Shown here one piece after another: positions 25,719-35,310 of a stretch of 64,000 nucleotides of DNA. Within the stretch, counting starts at the first letter, position 1, and each line of letters starts with the position of its first letter. Origin of the DNA: Iamia sp963728655 (GTDB lineage Bacteria; Actinomycetota; Acidimicrobiia; Acidimicrobiales; Iamiaceae); assembly GCA_963728655.1 (NCBI GenBank), contig CAVSLD010000006.1, positions 1-64,000 on the forward strand. Reading direction: 5' to 3'. A program made the translations under genes and the position numbers. A model generated the notes under the pieces. The model ran no database searches and had not been told where the DNA came from. It saw nothing but the letters and a program-made list of their open reading frames with translations.

Positions 25719-27022
25719 ATGAGCGAGCACGAGGGCCCACCGCCCCTGCCCCCCACGCCCGAGGGCCCGCCCCCCGCTCCCCGACGGGGCCGGCCCCGCC
25801 CCGGCCCCTCCGCCGCTCCCGGGCGGCGGCCCCCCGGTGGCCGAGCCGGCGGTCCCGCCGCCGCTGCCGCCGGCCGCCCCGGCGGCCACGACCGACGAGG
25901 AGCGGGCGATGCTCCACGTCACCGAGGCCACCCGCACCTACCCCTGCCACCAGTGCGGCGACCAGCTGGTGTTCGACATCACGACCCAGCGCCTGGCCTG
26001 CCCCAGCTGCGGCGCCAGCCAGGAGATCGTCGAGGGCCAGGGCCCCGGCCCGGCCGAGCGCGACCTGCGCGCCGCCATGGCCGAGCTGCGCGAGCGAGGC
26101 CAGGTGGCCACCGGCCCGCAGGTCGAGGGGGAGAAGGAGATCGTCTGCCAGAGCTGCGGCGGCCACACGACCTTCAACGGCACGCTGACCGCCAGCCGCT
26201 GCCCCTACTGCGCCACCCCGATCCAGCGCGACGACGTCCACGACGCCCCCGGTCGCCTGCCGGTCGACGGCGTGGTCCCGTTCCGGGTCGACGAGGACCA
26301 GGGGCGCAAGGTCGTGGAGGAGTGGATCAACGGGCGGTGGTTCGCACCCAGCGAGTTCAAGAAGTACAAGCGGACGGGGTCGTTCACCAGCGTCTACGCC
26401 GCCTACTTCACCTACGACGCCGACACCGTGACCTCGTACTCGGGCCAGCGGGGCGACCACTACACGGTCACCGTGGGCTCGGGTGAGAACCGTCGCACCG
26501 AGACCCGCACCCGGTGGCGCTCGGTGTCGGGCACCGTCGGCAACCGCTTCGACGACCTCGCGGTGCTGGCCAACGAGGGCCTCGACCGCGCCCGCGTCGA
26601 CGGAGCTCGAGCCCTGGCCCACCCAGACGGCCAGGTCGTTCTCGCCCGAGTACGTGGCCGGACACCTGTGCCGCACCTACGACAACGACGTCTCGGAGTG
26701 CTTCGGCGAGGCCAGCGGGCGGATGGAGAGCGAGATCGACGCCACGGTCCGGCGCGACATCGGCGGCGACGTGCAGCGCATCCAGGCCAAGTCGACCGAC
26801 TTCCGCTCCCTCACCTACAAGCACCTGCTGCTGCCGATCTGGCTCCTCACCGTGATCTACCAGCAGCAGCCGTTCCAGGTGTTCATCAACGGCGTGACCG
26901 GCGAGGTCCAGGGCCAGCGGCCGTGGAGCAAGGTCAAGATCGCCGCCGCGGTGGCGGCCGCCCTCGTCGTGGTGATCATCGTCATCGCGATCTACAGCGC
27001 GGTGTCGGGCGACTCCGGGTGA
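25719..27022 (+). CDS. Zinc-ribbon membrane protein with Pro-rich N-terminus (frameshifted)
   Basis: About 433 aa. A Pro-rich leader (EGPPPLPPTPEGPPPAP) is followed by a four-Cys ribbon (YPCHQCGDQLVF... LACPSCGAS), a second ribbon (IVCQSCGGHTTF... CPYCATPI), a central domain with VVPFRVDEDQGRKVVEEWI and FKKYKRTGSFTSVYAAYFTYDAD, and one C-terminal helix (VAAALVVVIIVIAIYSAV). Such proteins occur beside SPFH/virion-core-like genes in actinobacteria. ATG 25719 is ten bases after the SPFH stop. Frame shifts near 25830 and 26605; two net extra bases. The C-terminal anchor would place the ribbons in the cytosol next to the SPFH oligomer. Confidence 0.8.
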
Positions 27023-27621
27023 TCACGCTCCTGGTCGCGCTGGTGGCCGCCGTGGTCGTGGTCGGTCTCACCGTGGGCACGCTCTTCACGGTGCGGCGCC
27101 AGCAGCGGTCCTTCGCCGCGGCCAACGAGGTGGTGCCGGGCGTGCCGACGTCGGCGCCGGCGTCGTGGGCCGGCTCCCACGACCCCGAGGCGCGCCTGCA
27201 CCGGCGCCTGCGCGACGCCATGGCGGCCCTCCGCGCCGGCCCGGCGGCCATGGACGGGGCCGCGCTGGACCTGCGGGTGGAGCTCGAGCAGCAGGCCCTC
27301 GCCCTCGACGAAGCCCTGGTCGCGGCGGCCGCCCTCCCCGCCGCCCGGCGGATCGAGCCGCTGCACCGGCTGACCGAGGCGGTCGAGCGCCTGGAGGCCG
27401 CGGTGGCCGACGTCGGGGCGGCCGCGGCCGACGAGGCCATGGCCCGTCTCGACGCCGCCCTCGACGAGGCCCGCCAGGACCGCGTGACCCTGGCCGAGAT
27501 CAGGGCCGAGCTGGACCGGCCCTCGTCGCTCCCGCACCTCGACGCCACCGCGCCGCCGGCCCCGGAGCCCACCCCGCCCCCGACGGCCGATCCACCCCCG
27601 GAGCCCCGCCCCGGTCCCTGA
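27019..27621 (+). CDS. Membrane-anchored coiled-coil protein
   Basis: A 200-aa protein whose GTG start overlaps the previous stop (GTGA). An N-terminal membrane helix (LLVALVAAVVVVGLTVGTLF) is followed by basic RRQQR, then long amphipathic helices at residues 50-165 rich in Ala, Leu, Glu and Arg (heptad-like LHRLTEAVERLEAAVADVG), and a Pro-rich tail (PEPTPPPTADPPPEP). No family recognised. As the third gene of the SPFH/zinc-ribbon operon, with a Pro-rich tail that could dock to the GYF_2 domain of the first protein, it is probably a partner of that complex. Frame intact. Confidence 0.7.
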   Translation: MITLLVALVAAVVVVGLTVGTLFTVRRQQRSFAAANEVVPGVPTSAPASWAGSHDPEARLHRRLRDAMAALRAGPAAMDGAALDLRVELEQQALALDEALVAAAALPAARRIEPLHRLTEAVERLEAAVADVGAAAADEAMARLDAALDEARQDRVTLAEIRAELDRPSSLPHLDATAPPAPEPTPPPTADPPPEPRPGP

Positions 27622-27709
27622 CGGCGCGGGCCCCGGCACCGGGGCGGAGGGGCTCGGTGGCGCCGGGAGGCCGAGCGAGCGGGAGGCGGGGTCGAGCGAC
27701 GCTGCGCCC

Positions 27710-28303
27710 TCAGGCGGTGGTGGGCTGCCAGGCCGGGCGGTCGGCCTCGAAGGCGCCGATGTCCGCGTCGTGGCGGAGGGTGAGGGCGACGTCGTCGAGG
27801 CCCTCGAGGAAGCGGTGGCGCACCGAGTCGTCGAGGGGGAAGTCGACGGCCAGGCCGATGGCCGGCGCCTCCAGGGTGCGGCGGTCGACGTCGATGGTGA
27901 TCTCGAGGGTGGGGTCGTCCTCGATGGCCCGCAGCAGGCGCTCGCCCACCTCGGGGTCGACCTGCACCGGCACCAGGCCGTTCTTGGTCGCGTTGTTGCG
28001 GAAGATGTCGCCGAAGCGGGGGCTGACCACGGCGGCGAAGCCGTACTGCTGGATGGCCCAGACGGCGTGCTCGCGCGAGGACCCGGTGCCGAAGTTGGGG
28101 CCGGCCACGAGGATGGTGGCCCCGGCGTGCTCCTCCCGGTTGAGGACGAAGTCGCGGTCGTCGCGCCACTCCGAGAACAGGCCCTTCTCGAAGCCGGTGC
28201 GGCTGACCTGCTTGAGCCAGTCCGACGGGATGATCTGGTCGGTGTCGACGTCGGAGCGGTCGAGGGGCACGGCGGTGCCCGAGACGATGTGGACGGCTTC
28301 CAT
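27710..28303 (-). CDS. leuD: 3-Isopropylmalate dehydratase small subunit
   Basis: Forms with LeuC the Fe-S isomerase that converts 2- to 3-isopropylmalate (leucine) and probably citramalate to methylmalate for the CimA route. 197 aa, normal size. The swivelling-domain motif GPNFGTGSSREHAVW is present near residue 68, and SDVDTDQIIPSDWL near residue 17. ATG 28303 lies two bases after the leuC stop, so the two are coupled. Frame intact, but the same reading frame continues into leuC upstream. Confidence 0.96.
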   Translation of the reverse strand: MEAVHIVSGTAVPLDRSDVDTDQIIPSDWLKQVSRTGFEKGLFSEWRDDRDFVLNREEHAGATILVAGPNFGTGSSREHAVWAIQQYGFAAVVSPRFGDIFRNNATKNGLVPVQVDPEVGERLLRAIEDDPTLEITIDVDRRTLEAPAIGLAVDFPLDDSVRHRFLEGLDDVALTLRHDADIGAFEADRPAWQPTTA

Positions 28304-28305
28304 GG

Positions 28306-29727
28306 TCAGGCTCCTGCGGGGGCGAGGTCGGCGGGCGAGGCGAAGTGGCCGGCGATGGCGGTGGCGGCGGCGACGCCGGGGGAGACCAGGTGGGTGCGCC
28401 CGCCCCGGCCCTGGCGGCCCTCGAAGTTGCGGTTGCTGGTGCTGGCGCAGCGCTCGCCGGGCGCCAGCTTGTCGGGGTTCATGGCCAGGCACATCGAGCA
28501 GCCCGGGTCGCGCCAGTCGAAGCCGGCGTCGACGAGGATGCGGTCGAGGCCCTCCTCCTCGGCCTGGGCCTTGACCTTCCAGGATCCGGGCACCACCAGG
28601 GTGCGCAGGCCGGAGGCGACGCGCCGGCCGCTGGGCCACCTCGGCCGCGGCCCGCAGGTCCTCGATGCGGCCGTTGGTGCACGAGCCGATGAACACGGTG
28701 TCGACCGGGACCTCGCCCATCGGCGTGCCGCCGGCCAGGCCCATGTACTCCAGGGCCCGCTCGGCGGCGTGGCGCTCGCCGGCGTCGGCCATGTCCTCGG
28801 GGCGGGGGATGGCGCCGTCGAGGCGGACGACCTGGCCCGGGTTGGTGCCCCACGAGACGTGGGGCCGGATCTCGGCCCCGTCGAGGTGCACCTCCTTGTC
28901 GAAGGTGGCGTCGGGGTCGGTGGCGAGGGTGCGCCAGTGGGCCACGGCCTCGTCCCAGGTGTCGCCCGCCGGGGCGTGGGCCCGGCCCTCCAGGTAGTCG
29001 AAGGTGGTCTCGTCGGGGGCGATCATCCCGGCCTTGGCCCCGGCCTCGATCGACATGTTGCACACGGTCATGCGGCCCTCCATGGAGAGCGCCTCGATGA
29101 CCGAGCCGCGGTACTCGGCGATGTGGCCCATGCCGCCGCTGGTGCCGATGCGGCCGAGGATGGCCAGGATCACGTCCTTGGCCGTGCTCCCGGCCGGCAG
29201 CTCGCCGTCGACGGTGATGCCGAGGGTCTTGGCCGGGGCCTGGGGCAGGGTCTGGGTGGCGAGCACGTGCTCGACCTCGCTGGTGCCGATGCCGAAGGCC
29301 AGGGCCCCGAAGGCGCCGTGGGTGGAGGTGTGGCTGTCGCCGCACACGATGGTCATGCCGGGCAGGGTGAGGCCCTGCTCGGGCCCGATGATGTGGACGA
29401 TGCCCTGGCCCGGGCTGCCCATGGGGTGGTGGGTGATGCCGAACTCGGCCGCGTTGGCCCGCAGGGTGTCGACCTGGGTGCGCGACACCGGATCGGCGAT
29501 CTCGCAGGTGGGTGTCGGTGGTGGGGACGTTGTGGTCCTCGGTGGCGATGGTGAGGTCGGGGCGGCGGACGGTGCGGCCGCTCGAGGCGGAGGCCGTCGA
29601 AGGCCTGGGGGCTGGTGACCTCGTGGACGAGGTGCAGGTCGATGTAGAGCAGGTCGGGCTCGCCGTCGCCACGGTGGACGACGTGGGCGTCCCACACCTT
29701 CTCGCTCAGGGTCTTGGGCCGGGCCAC
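28306..29727 (-). CDS. leuC: 3-Isopropylmalate dehydratase large subunit (frameshifted)
   Basis: Aconitase-family catalytic subunit. GTG 29727 (VARPKTLSEKVWDAHVV) has a GAGGAGACC site. Family features: GDSHTSTHGAFGALAFGIG, the [4Fe-4S] cysteines in FIGSCTNGRIEDLRAA and DPGCSMCLAMNPDKL, and SNRNFEGRQG near the C-terminus. The frame breaks near 29580, 29512 and 28625. Three single-base insertions give a span divisible by three and a 472-aa protein, the family norm. Divergent from the IclR-type regulator over a 57-base gap that holds an operator, so leuCD is probably repressed when leucine is plentiful. Confidence 0.94.
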
Positions 29728-29747
29728 GGCGGTCTCCTCGGTCTCGC

Positions 29748-29776
29748 TTGACCGTCTCACCATGTGGGACGATAGT
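29748..29776 (+). promoter_or_regulatory. ndgR-like promoter with palindromic operator in the -35/-10 spacer
   Basis: TTGACC (29748-29753) and GATAGT (29771-29776) are exactly 17 bases apart. The whole spacer is the near-perfect palindrome GTCTCAC-CAT-GTGGGAC (29754-29770, 6 of 7 arm pairs). A regulator bound there would block its own promoter and also lie inside the leuC leader region on the other strand. The regulator's GTG is eight bases after the -10, so the mRNA is probably leaderless. Confidence 0.7.
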
Positions 29777-29784
29777 CTTGCTTC

Positions 29785-30441
29785 GTGGAACAGAGCGTAC
29801 GCACCGTCGGCGTCCTCGACAAGTCCGTCGCCGTGCTCCGGGCCCTGGCCGGGGGGCCGCTCGCCCTGGCCGGTCTGGTGGAGGCGACGGGGCTGTCCCG
29901 GGCGACGGCCCACCGCCTGGCCTCGGCCCTGGTGGACCACGGCCTGGTGCGCCGCACCGACGACGGCCGCTTCGCCCTCGGGGCCGAGCTCGTCGGGCTG
30001 GGACGGGCGGCGGCGGCGGGCTGGCCGTGGGGCGAGGCGGCCGGGCCCGCCCTCGCCGCCCTCGTCGAGGCGACGGGGGAGAGCGCCCAGCTCTACGTCC
30101 GCGAGGGCGACGGGCGGCGCTGCCTGCTGTCGCGGGACTCGGCCCACGAGCTGCGCAGCGTCGTGGCCGAGGGTGCCCGCCTCCCCCTCGAGGTGGGCTC
30201 GGCCGGCCGGGTGCTGCGCGACCCGGCCTCGGTCGACGGCCGCGGGTGGGTCGCCTCGGTGGAGGAGCGGGCGCCGGGGGTGGCCTCGGTCAGCGCCCCG
30301 GTGCGCGACGCCGCCGGCGCCGTCGTGGCCGCCGTCGGCATCAGCGGCCCCGTCGACCGCCTGGGCCCCGCCCCCGGCGAGCGCCACGGCCCCGCCGTGG
30401 TCGCCGCCGCCTCCCGCATCGAGGCGAGCCTTCCCCGATGA
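29785..30441 (+). CDS. ndgR: IclR-family regulator of leucine biosynthesis (NdgR/LtbR-like)
   Basis: A 218-aa regulator. N-terminal winged helix-turn-helix (VGVLDKSVAVLRALAGG, then LVEATGLSRATAHRLASAL) and an IclR effector domain from about residue 80 (ESAQLYVREGDGRRCLL, LPLEVGSAGRVL, GVASVSAPVRDAAG). Divergent placement next to leuCD is the hallmark of NdgR/LtbR in actinobacteria, where the protein represses leuCD and responds to leucine or a related amino acid. GTG 29785 gives the family N-terminus. The palindrome in its own promoter implies autoregulation. Frame intact. Confidence 0.9.
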   Translation: MEQSVRTVGVLDKSVAVLRALAGGPLALAGLVEATGLSRATAHRLASALVDHGLVRRTDDGRFALGAELVGLGRAAAAGWPWGEAAGPALAALVEATGESAQLYVREGDGRRCLLSRDSAHELRSVVAEGARLPLEVGSAGRVLRDPASVDGRGWVASVEERAPGVASVSAPVRDAAGAVVAAVGISGPVDRLGPAPGERHGPAVVAAASRIEASLPR

Positions 30442-30504
30442 CCCCGGTGACCCACCTCCCGGAGCCGCGTCCCTGGGTCGCGCGGGCGCGACCGAGGTGC
30501 CCGA

Positions 30505-30535
30505 GCGTCACGAGGTGCCAGGCACCTCGTGACGC
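30505..30535. repeat. Perfect 15-bp palindrome, 1-nt loop (copy 1)
   Basis: GCGTCACGAGGTGCC, one A, then the exact reverse complement, between the convergent ndgR-like and VOC genes. A close copy lies at 31463-31497 on the other side of the VOC gene. Acts at least as a terminator-like hairpin in RNA. Confidence 0.85.
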
Positions 30536-30613
30536 CGGGCGGTCCCGGGCCCGTCCCGGTGGCCGTGCCGGCATCGTGGTGGCCAGGGGAGTGGTGCGGT
30601 GCGCCCGCGGCGG

Positions 30614-31377
30614 TCAACCGATGAGCATGAACGCGGCACCGGTGGGGTCGGTGCAACGGGCCAGGCGGCCGTACGGGGTGTCCTCGGGCGGCATCTGGAT
30701 GGTGCCGCCCAGCTCCTCGACCTTCGCCACCGCCGCGTCGGTGTCGTCGACCTGGAGGTACACGGCCCAGTGGGCGGGCGGGCCGTCGGGGCCCATCACG
30801 GTGTCGTCCATGACCCCGGCGGCCCCTCCTCCTCCTGGCCGAGGGTGCTGTAGCGGAAGTCGTCGGCGTCGCTGGCGGTGTGGACGTCCCAGCCGAAGAC
30901 GTCGCGGTAGAAGTCCAGGCTCTCGGCGTAGGCACGGGTGTGGAGCTCGAACCAGCCCGGGGTGCCGGGCTCGGCCAGGCGGTCGAAGCCCTCGTGGCCG
31001 CCGGGCTGCCAGATGCCGACGGCGGCGCCGCCGACGTCGGCCACCACCGCCATGGTGCCCTTGTCGGGCACGGCCATGGGCGGGACGATCACGTGGGCCC
31101 CGGCCGCGGTGGCGGCCTCGACGGTGGCGGCGGCGTCGTCGACCCGGAGGTACACGGACCAGGCGTCGGGCTCGCCCTCGGCGCCGTGGTTGGCCATGGC
31201 GCCGGCGACCAGGTCGCCGTCGGCGGTGAAGGTGATGTAGCCACCGTGCTCCTCGCCGCCCCGCTCGGCCTCCCAGCCCATGAGGTCGCCGTAGAAGGCG
31301 ATGGACCGCTCGGGGTCGGAGGTGAACAGGTCGATCCAGCAGGGGTGGCCGGCAGGGGCGGTGTCACGACGGGGCAT
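30614..31377 (-). CDS. Two-domain VOC (glyoxalase-like) protein (frameshifted)
   Basis: About 254 aa with two tandem vicinal-oxygen-chelate domains: residues 1-120 (HPCWIDLFTSDPERSIAFYG, GGYITFTADGDLVAGAM, VYLRVDDAAATVEAATAAG) and 130-254 (PGWFELHTRAYAESLDFYRD, WAVYLQVDDTDAAVAKVEE, ending TDPTGAAFMLIG). This layout is that of the mycobacterial CFP30B group. ATG 31377 with GAGGAGACC. The frame changes near 30810-30830 with two net extra bases. Metal ligands are not certain and the reaction is unknown. Flanked on both sides by copies of the same palindrome. Confidence 0.82.
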
Positions 31378-31462
31378 GGGGTCTCCTCGGTCGGGGTGTG
31401 CTGGCCCTGAGACGATGCCCCAGCCCCGGACTCATCGCCGGGCGGGCAACAGCCGGTCCCCG

Positions 31463-31497
31463 AGGCGTCACGAGGTGCCAGGCGCCTCGTGACGCCT
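31463..31497. repeat. 17-bp-arm palindrome (copy 2)
   Basis: AGGCGTCACGAGGTGCC, one A, then GGCGCCTCGTGACGCCT: one mismatch, which is a G-U pair in RNA. Same core as the palindrome at 30505. It lies just past the yqeY stop and upstream of the VOC gene. Confidence 0.85.
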
Positions 31498-31511
31498 GGG
31501 CGGTCGAGGGG

Positions 31512-31966
31512 TCAGCCGCCGGTGAGGCGGGCCTTCACCAGGGTGCTCACGGCCTTGCCGTCGGCCCGGCCGGCCACCTCGGCCTGGGTGGCCTTCATGG
31601 CCGGCGCCCATGTCCTTCGGGGTCGAGAACCCGCCGTCGGCCAGCACCCGGTCGACCAGGGCCTCCAGCTCGTCGTCGGTGAGCTTGGACGGCAGGTACC
31701 GGGCCAGGACCTCGCCCTCGGCCCGCTCCCGCTCGGCCTGCTCGGCGCGCCCGGCATCTGCGTAGGCCGCGGCCGCCTCCTCCCGCTTCTTGGCCTCCTT
31801 GCCGAGCAGGGCCAGGCACGTCGTCGTCGCCCAGGTCGTGGGCGGCGTCGCCGGAGACCCGGGCCTCCTTGATCGCGGCGAGGGCCGAGCGCAGCACCGT
31901 GGCGGTGAGCTCGTCGCGGGCCTTCATGGCGGTGGTCAGGTCGGTCTGGATCTGGTCGGCGAGCAT
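31512..31966 (-). CDS. GatB/YqeY-domain protein (frameshifted)
   Basis: About 150 aa, related to the tail domain of the GatB amidotransferase subunit, which binds tRNA; free-standing YqeY proteins have no settled role. ATG 31966 (MLADQIQTDLTTAMKARDE) follows CCGGAGG. Typical blocks: VLRSALAAIKEARV, LARYLPSKLTDDELEALVD, and after a shift GPAMKATQAEVAGRADGKAV ending VKARLTGG. Frame shifts near 31818 and 31608 leave two net extra bases. Normal family length. Confidence 0.88.
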
Positions 31967-32046
31967 CGTCGGCCTCCGGCTAGGTGGACGTCCCACTGTG
32001 CCCGACACCGCCCGGCCTCCCCACACCGGTCCCGTACCGACGGCGG

Positions 32047-33008
32047 TCAGGAGGTCGGCGCCCAGCCCTCGAGGTCGGCCATGCGGGAGAAGAGGGTGAC
32101 GATGTCGGCCGGCCGGTGGCCGGGGTCGAGGTGGCGGAAGGCGGTCTCCACGTTGACGGCGATGCGCCCCTCCTCGCTCCAGGTCCCGAAGGGGGACCCG
32201 TCCAGGTCGGTCGGCGATGTCGCGGGCCGCCTCCTCGGCGGTCATGCCCCGGGCGTGGCGGTCGCGGGCCTCGCCGTCGACCCAGGTGAGGTAGTCCCGC
32301 ACCCGGAGGACCCCGGCCACGTCGGTCACCGGGCCGTGGCCGGGGACCACCACGTCGGGGTCGAGGTCGACGATCAGGTCGAGGGCGTCGACCCAGCCCG
32401 ACAGCGGCCCGGCCCAGACGATGGGCGTGCCCTCGATGAAGCAGATGTCGCCGGTGAAGACGACGCCGGCCTCGGGCACGTGGGCGATGGTGTCGCCCCG
32501 GGTGTGGGCCGGACCGACCTCGACGAGCTCCACCGCGGTGCCGGCCACGTCGAGGCCCAGGCGGTCCGAGAACGTGCGGGTGGGCGGGGTGACGGTGATG
32601 CCGCCGAACTCGAAGGCGCCGAAGAAGTGGCGGAACAGCTCGCCCGTGGGGCCGTCGGCGTCGGCCAGGGCGCCGAGCAGCTCCGGGGTCACCTCGGTCA
32701 TCTCCTCGGCGGTGGCCTCCGACGCCACGATCTCGGCCTCCGCCGACCAGCTCGTTGCCGTAGCAGTGGTCCCCGTTGGCGTGGGTGTTGACGAGGGTGG
32801 CGATGGGGGCGGCCGCGGTGAGCGGGGCCAGCCCGTCGAGCATGGCCCGGGTCAGGGGCAGGTCGAACAGGGTGTCGACGAGCAGCGACGCACCGTCGCC
32901 CACCACCAGCCCGGCGTTGGACCAGCCCCACCCGCCGGTGCCCTGGAGCCAGGCGTGGCACCCGTCGGCGACCTGCTGGTGGCGTCCCGGCGGGGCGTGG
33001 TCGTCCAT
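32047..33008 (-). CDS. MBL-fold metallo-hydrolase (frameshifted)
   Basis: About 319 aa. The metallo-beta-lactamase fold shows LVDTLFDLPLTRAML, the metal motif THANGDHCYGNELV (H-x-N-x-D-H, Asn replacing the usual second His), GPAHTRGDTIAHVP, FTGDICFIEGTPIVW and VVPGHGPVTD. ATG 33008 is eight bases after TACCGT, a leaderless arrangement. Frame shifts near 32742 and 32212 give two net extra bases; the stop is at 32047. The H-x-N variant is common in a sub-branch of uncharacterised bacterial MBL proteins, so substrate cannot be given. Single-gene unit. Confidence 0.85.
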
Positions 33009-33144
33009 GGTCGCCGACGGTACCGATGCCGGCGGCCCGGCGCCGGCCCCCCGACCGGAACCAGAGGCCGGACGCGTCGCCGGGGCCGTGCGTCGGGTCG
33101 CCGGTTCGGGAGGAGGTGGTGGTTCGGTCGCCCCGGCGGGGCGG

Positions 33145-35039
33145 TCAGGTCGTCTGGGCCCGGGCGACGTACTCGTCGGAGCGGAGGATGGCCCGGGCGA
33201 GGGTGCGGGTGTCGGTGGCGGCCACCCGGGGCGCCCAGTAGTCCACCTCGGTCGACCCCGGGGTGCGGCCGAGGAGGTCCTCGTAGGTGGTGCGCACGGC
33301 CCGCCGGGTCACCTCGGCGCTGCCGAGCAGGCGGCGGGCCAGGGCCGCGCGCGAGAGCCCGGCGCCGAGCTGCTGGGTCCAGTAGGCCGAGCCGGCGCCG
33401 TCGACCGGGCGCTGCAGCACCACGTCGTAGAGGTGGGCCACGTAGCCCTCGTCGGTGCCGCCGCCCCGGGCGTACACCTCGGGTGAGGCCAGCAGGCGGG
33501 TGCGCAGGCGACGTGAGCGACCAGCTGCGGAGGAAGCTCGGCCCAGAACGTCCGGCCCCCGGCGTCCGGAGCCCGGCCCAGGTCCGAGGCGTAGGCCGCG
33601 TCGACCAGGCGGCCGCGGTGCTCGGTCGAGCCGACGAGGGCCGCCACGAGCGCGGCCCGGCCGAGGCCCCGCTCGCCCTTCGCCGTCCACCCGGCCACCT
33701 CGCCGTCGCCCGGCGTGCGGCCCATGAGGTCGCGGTAGAGCTGGCGCAGGTGGAGCTCGCCGGGGGTGTAGGGGTCGTCCGGGCAGCGGCTCCCGGCGCC
33801 GTCGAGCCCGGTGCGGAAGGTCCACGACGAGGGCGCCACCGGGTCGCCGTCGGCGTCGAGCAGGGCATCGGTGACGTCGACCCGGTACCAGGTGCAGGGC
33901 ACCAGGTCGGCCGCGGGCTGGAGGTCGATGGTGTGCTCACCGGCGTCGGGGCCGTAGGGCACGGCCCGGGGGTAGCCGGAGAGCAGCGGGAGGGGGTCGC
34001 CCCCCTCGGGGCGCAGGGTCATGGCCCCGTCGGGGAGCTGGCCCGACACCGAGCCCCGCTGCGGGGGACGTAGGGCAGCGACCACGTGAGCGACGCCGCG
34101 ATGCGGGTGCGGGCCCCGCCCCGGCCCGGGCGCCGAGCCCGGCTGGTAGGAGCGCACCCAGCCGCTGGCCGGGATCCGGCGCTGGCCGTCGGCCGGGTAG
34201 GTGATCGACACCTCGGTCGCTGGCCGGGCGCCGAGCAGGCGGCCCCACATCGAGTCCCACTGGCCGGCGATGGCGTCGGCCGCGTAGGACACCCCGCCCG
34301 GGGCGTCGACGAGGTTGGTCGTCATCCACGGCATCTCGGCACGCACGCCGGCCAGGTGCTCGGCCACGAAGCTGGCCTCGGCCTCGGAGATGACGCCGAG
34401 CCCGGCCTGGCCACCGTCGATCATCGCCTCGGTGACGTCGGTGCGACCCAGGTCGGCGAAGGCGCCCATGACGTCGGCCTCGGCCGGCAGGGCCGGGAGG
34501 GGGCCGACGGGGCGGCGGTAGAGGCCGACGGCGGCGATGTCCATGACCAGCTCCTGGCCGCCGCCGTCCTGCAGGCCCGACAGGGAGTCGGGCAGGTAGT
34601 ACTCGTCGAGGTCGGGCGACACCGGCTCGAAGAGCCAGTCCCACACCTCGTCGCCGGTGCCGTGGGCGATGACGCCCATCAGGTGGGCCACCTCGGCCGC
34701 GCAGGGCCCGTCGGCGCGGGAGAGGTCGCCGCAGTCGGTGCGGGCCAGCAGGCGCTCGGCGTAGGCGTCGGTGAAGCGGGACCAGTGGGCCTCCTCCCCG
34801 TGGGTGTTGCCCGGGATGTAGCCCCCGTCGGGGAACATGGCCCCGGCCCGCACCTGGTCGCGGTGGGCGTCGAGCAGGGCCGACAGCTCGGGCGACGACA
34901 CCCGCTCGATGGCGGTGAGGCCCATCCACGCGTGGGTGGTCACCCCGGCGGCGCCGGACGGTGCCGCCGGCACCGCCAGCAGCCCGACGCCGATGGCGAG
35001 CCCCACCAGCGCGCCCGCGACCCTGCGCATCGTCCTCAT
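33145..35039 (-). CDS. Secreted zinc-dependent phospholipase C-like protein with DUF4214 repeats (frameshifted)
   Basis: About 630 aa, exported. ATG 35039 begins a signal peptide (MRTMRRVAGALVGLAIGVG, cleavage near PSGAAG) after AGGGGGACAG. The mature start GVTTHAWMGLTAIERV and motifs AGAMFPDGGYIPGNTHGEEAHW and LMGVIAHGTGDEVWDWLF match the zinc ligands of the PLC/S1-P1 nuclease fold. A beta-rich middle (TRIAASLTWSLPYV) follows, then three DUF4214-type repeats: LYRDLMGRTPGDGEVAGW, LYDVVLQRPVDGAGSAYW and TYEDLLGRTPGSTEVDYW. DUF4214 is common in secreted and surface-layer proteins. Shifts near 34125, 34060 and 33510. The substrate could be phospholipid or nucleic acid. Confidence 0.78.
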
Positions 35040-35146
35040 CGTCTGTCCCCCTGTCGGCCGGTGTGCCGCCGGCGAACCTACCGCGCCCCCTCGGCCCCGG
35101 CCCGGCCCGCGGCGAGGTGTTCGCCTCCCGCTCACCGACCCGTCAC

Positions 35147-35271
35147 CCGGTGTCGGTGCTCGAAGTGGTCGGTCCTGGCGGTGCGGGGGCGCCGGGGATC
35201 CTGACCGGTCCGGTGTCGTGCTGGTAGTGGTCGGTCCTGGCGGTGCGGGGGCGCCGGGGATCCTGACCGGT
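35147..35271. repeat. Tandem duplicated ~62-bp intergenic element
   Basis: Two copies of a 46-bp core (35164-35209 and 35226-35271, identical) with a partly conserved preceding segment; period 62. Located past the alpha/beta-hydrolase stop. Contains GGCGCC and GGATCC but no long perfect hairpin, unlike the other elements in this window. Confidence 0.8.
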
Positions 35272-35310
35272 TCGGGGGGCCGGTGTGGTCGACGGGACCC
35301 GGGGCCGACG

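Noticed and set aside
22851..26486. 1211-codon plus-strand frame over the SDR gene and the SPFH/zinc-ribbon genes
   Set aside because: Its first part is antisense to the SDR/DUF2867 gene. Only from 24477 does it coincide with the real SPFH coding frame.
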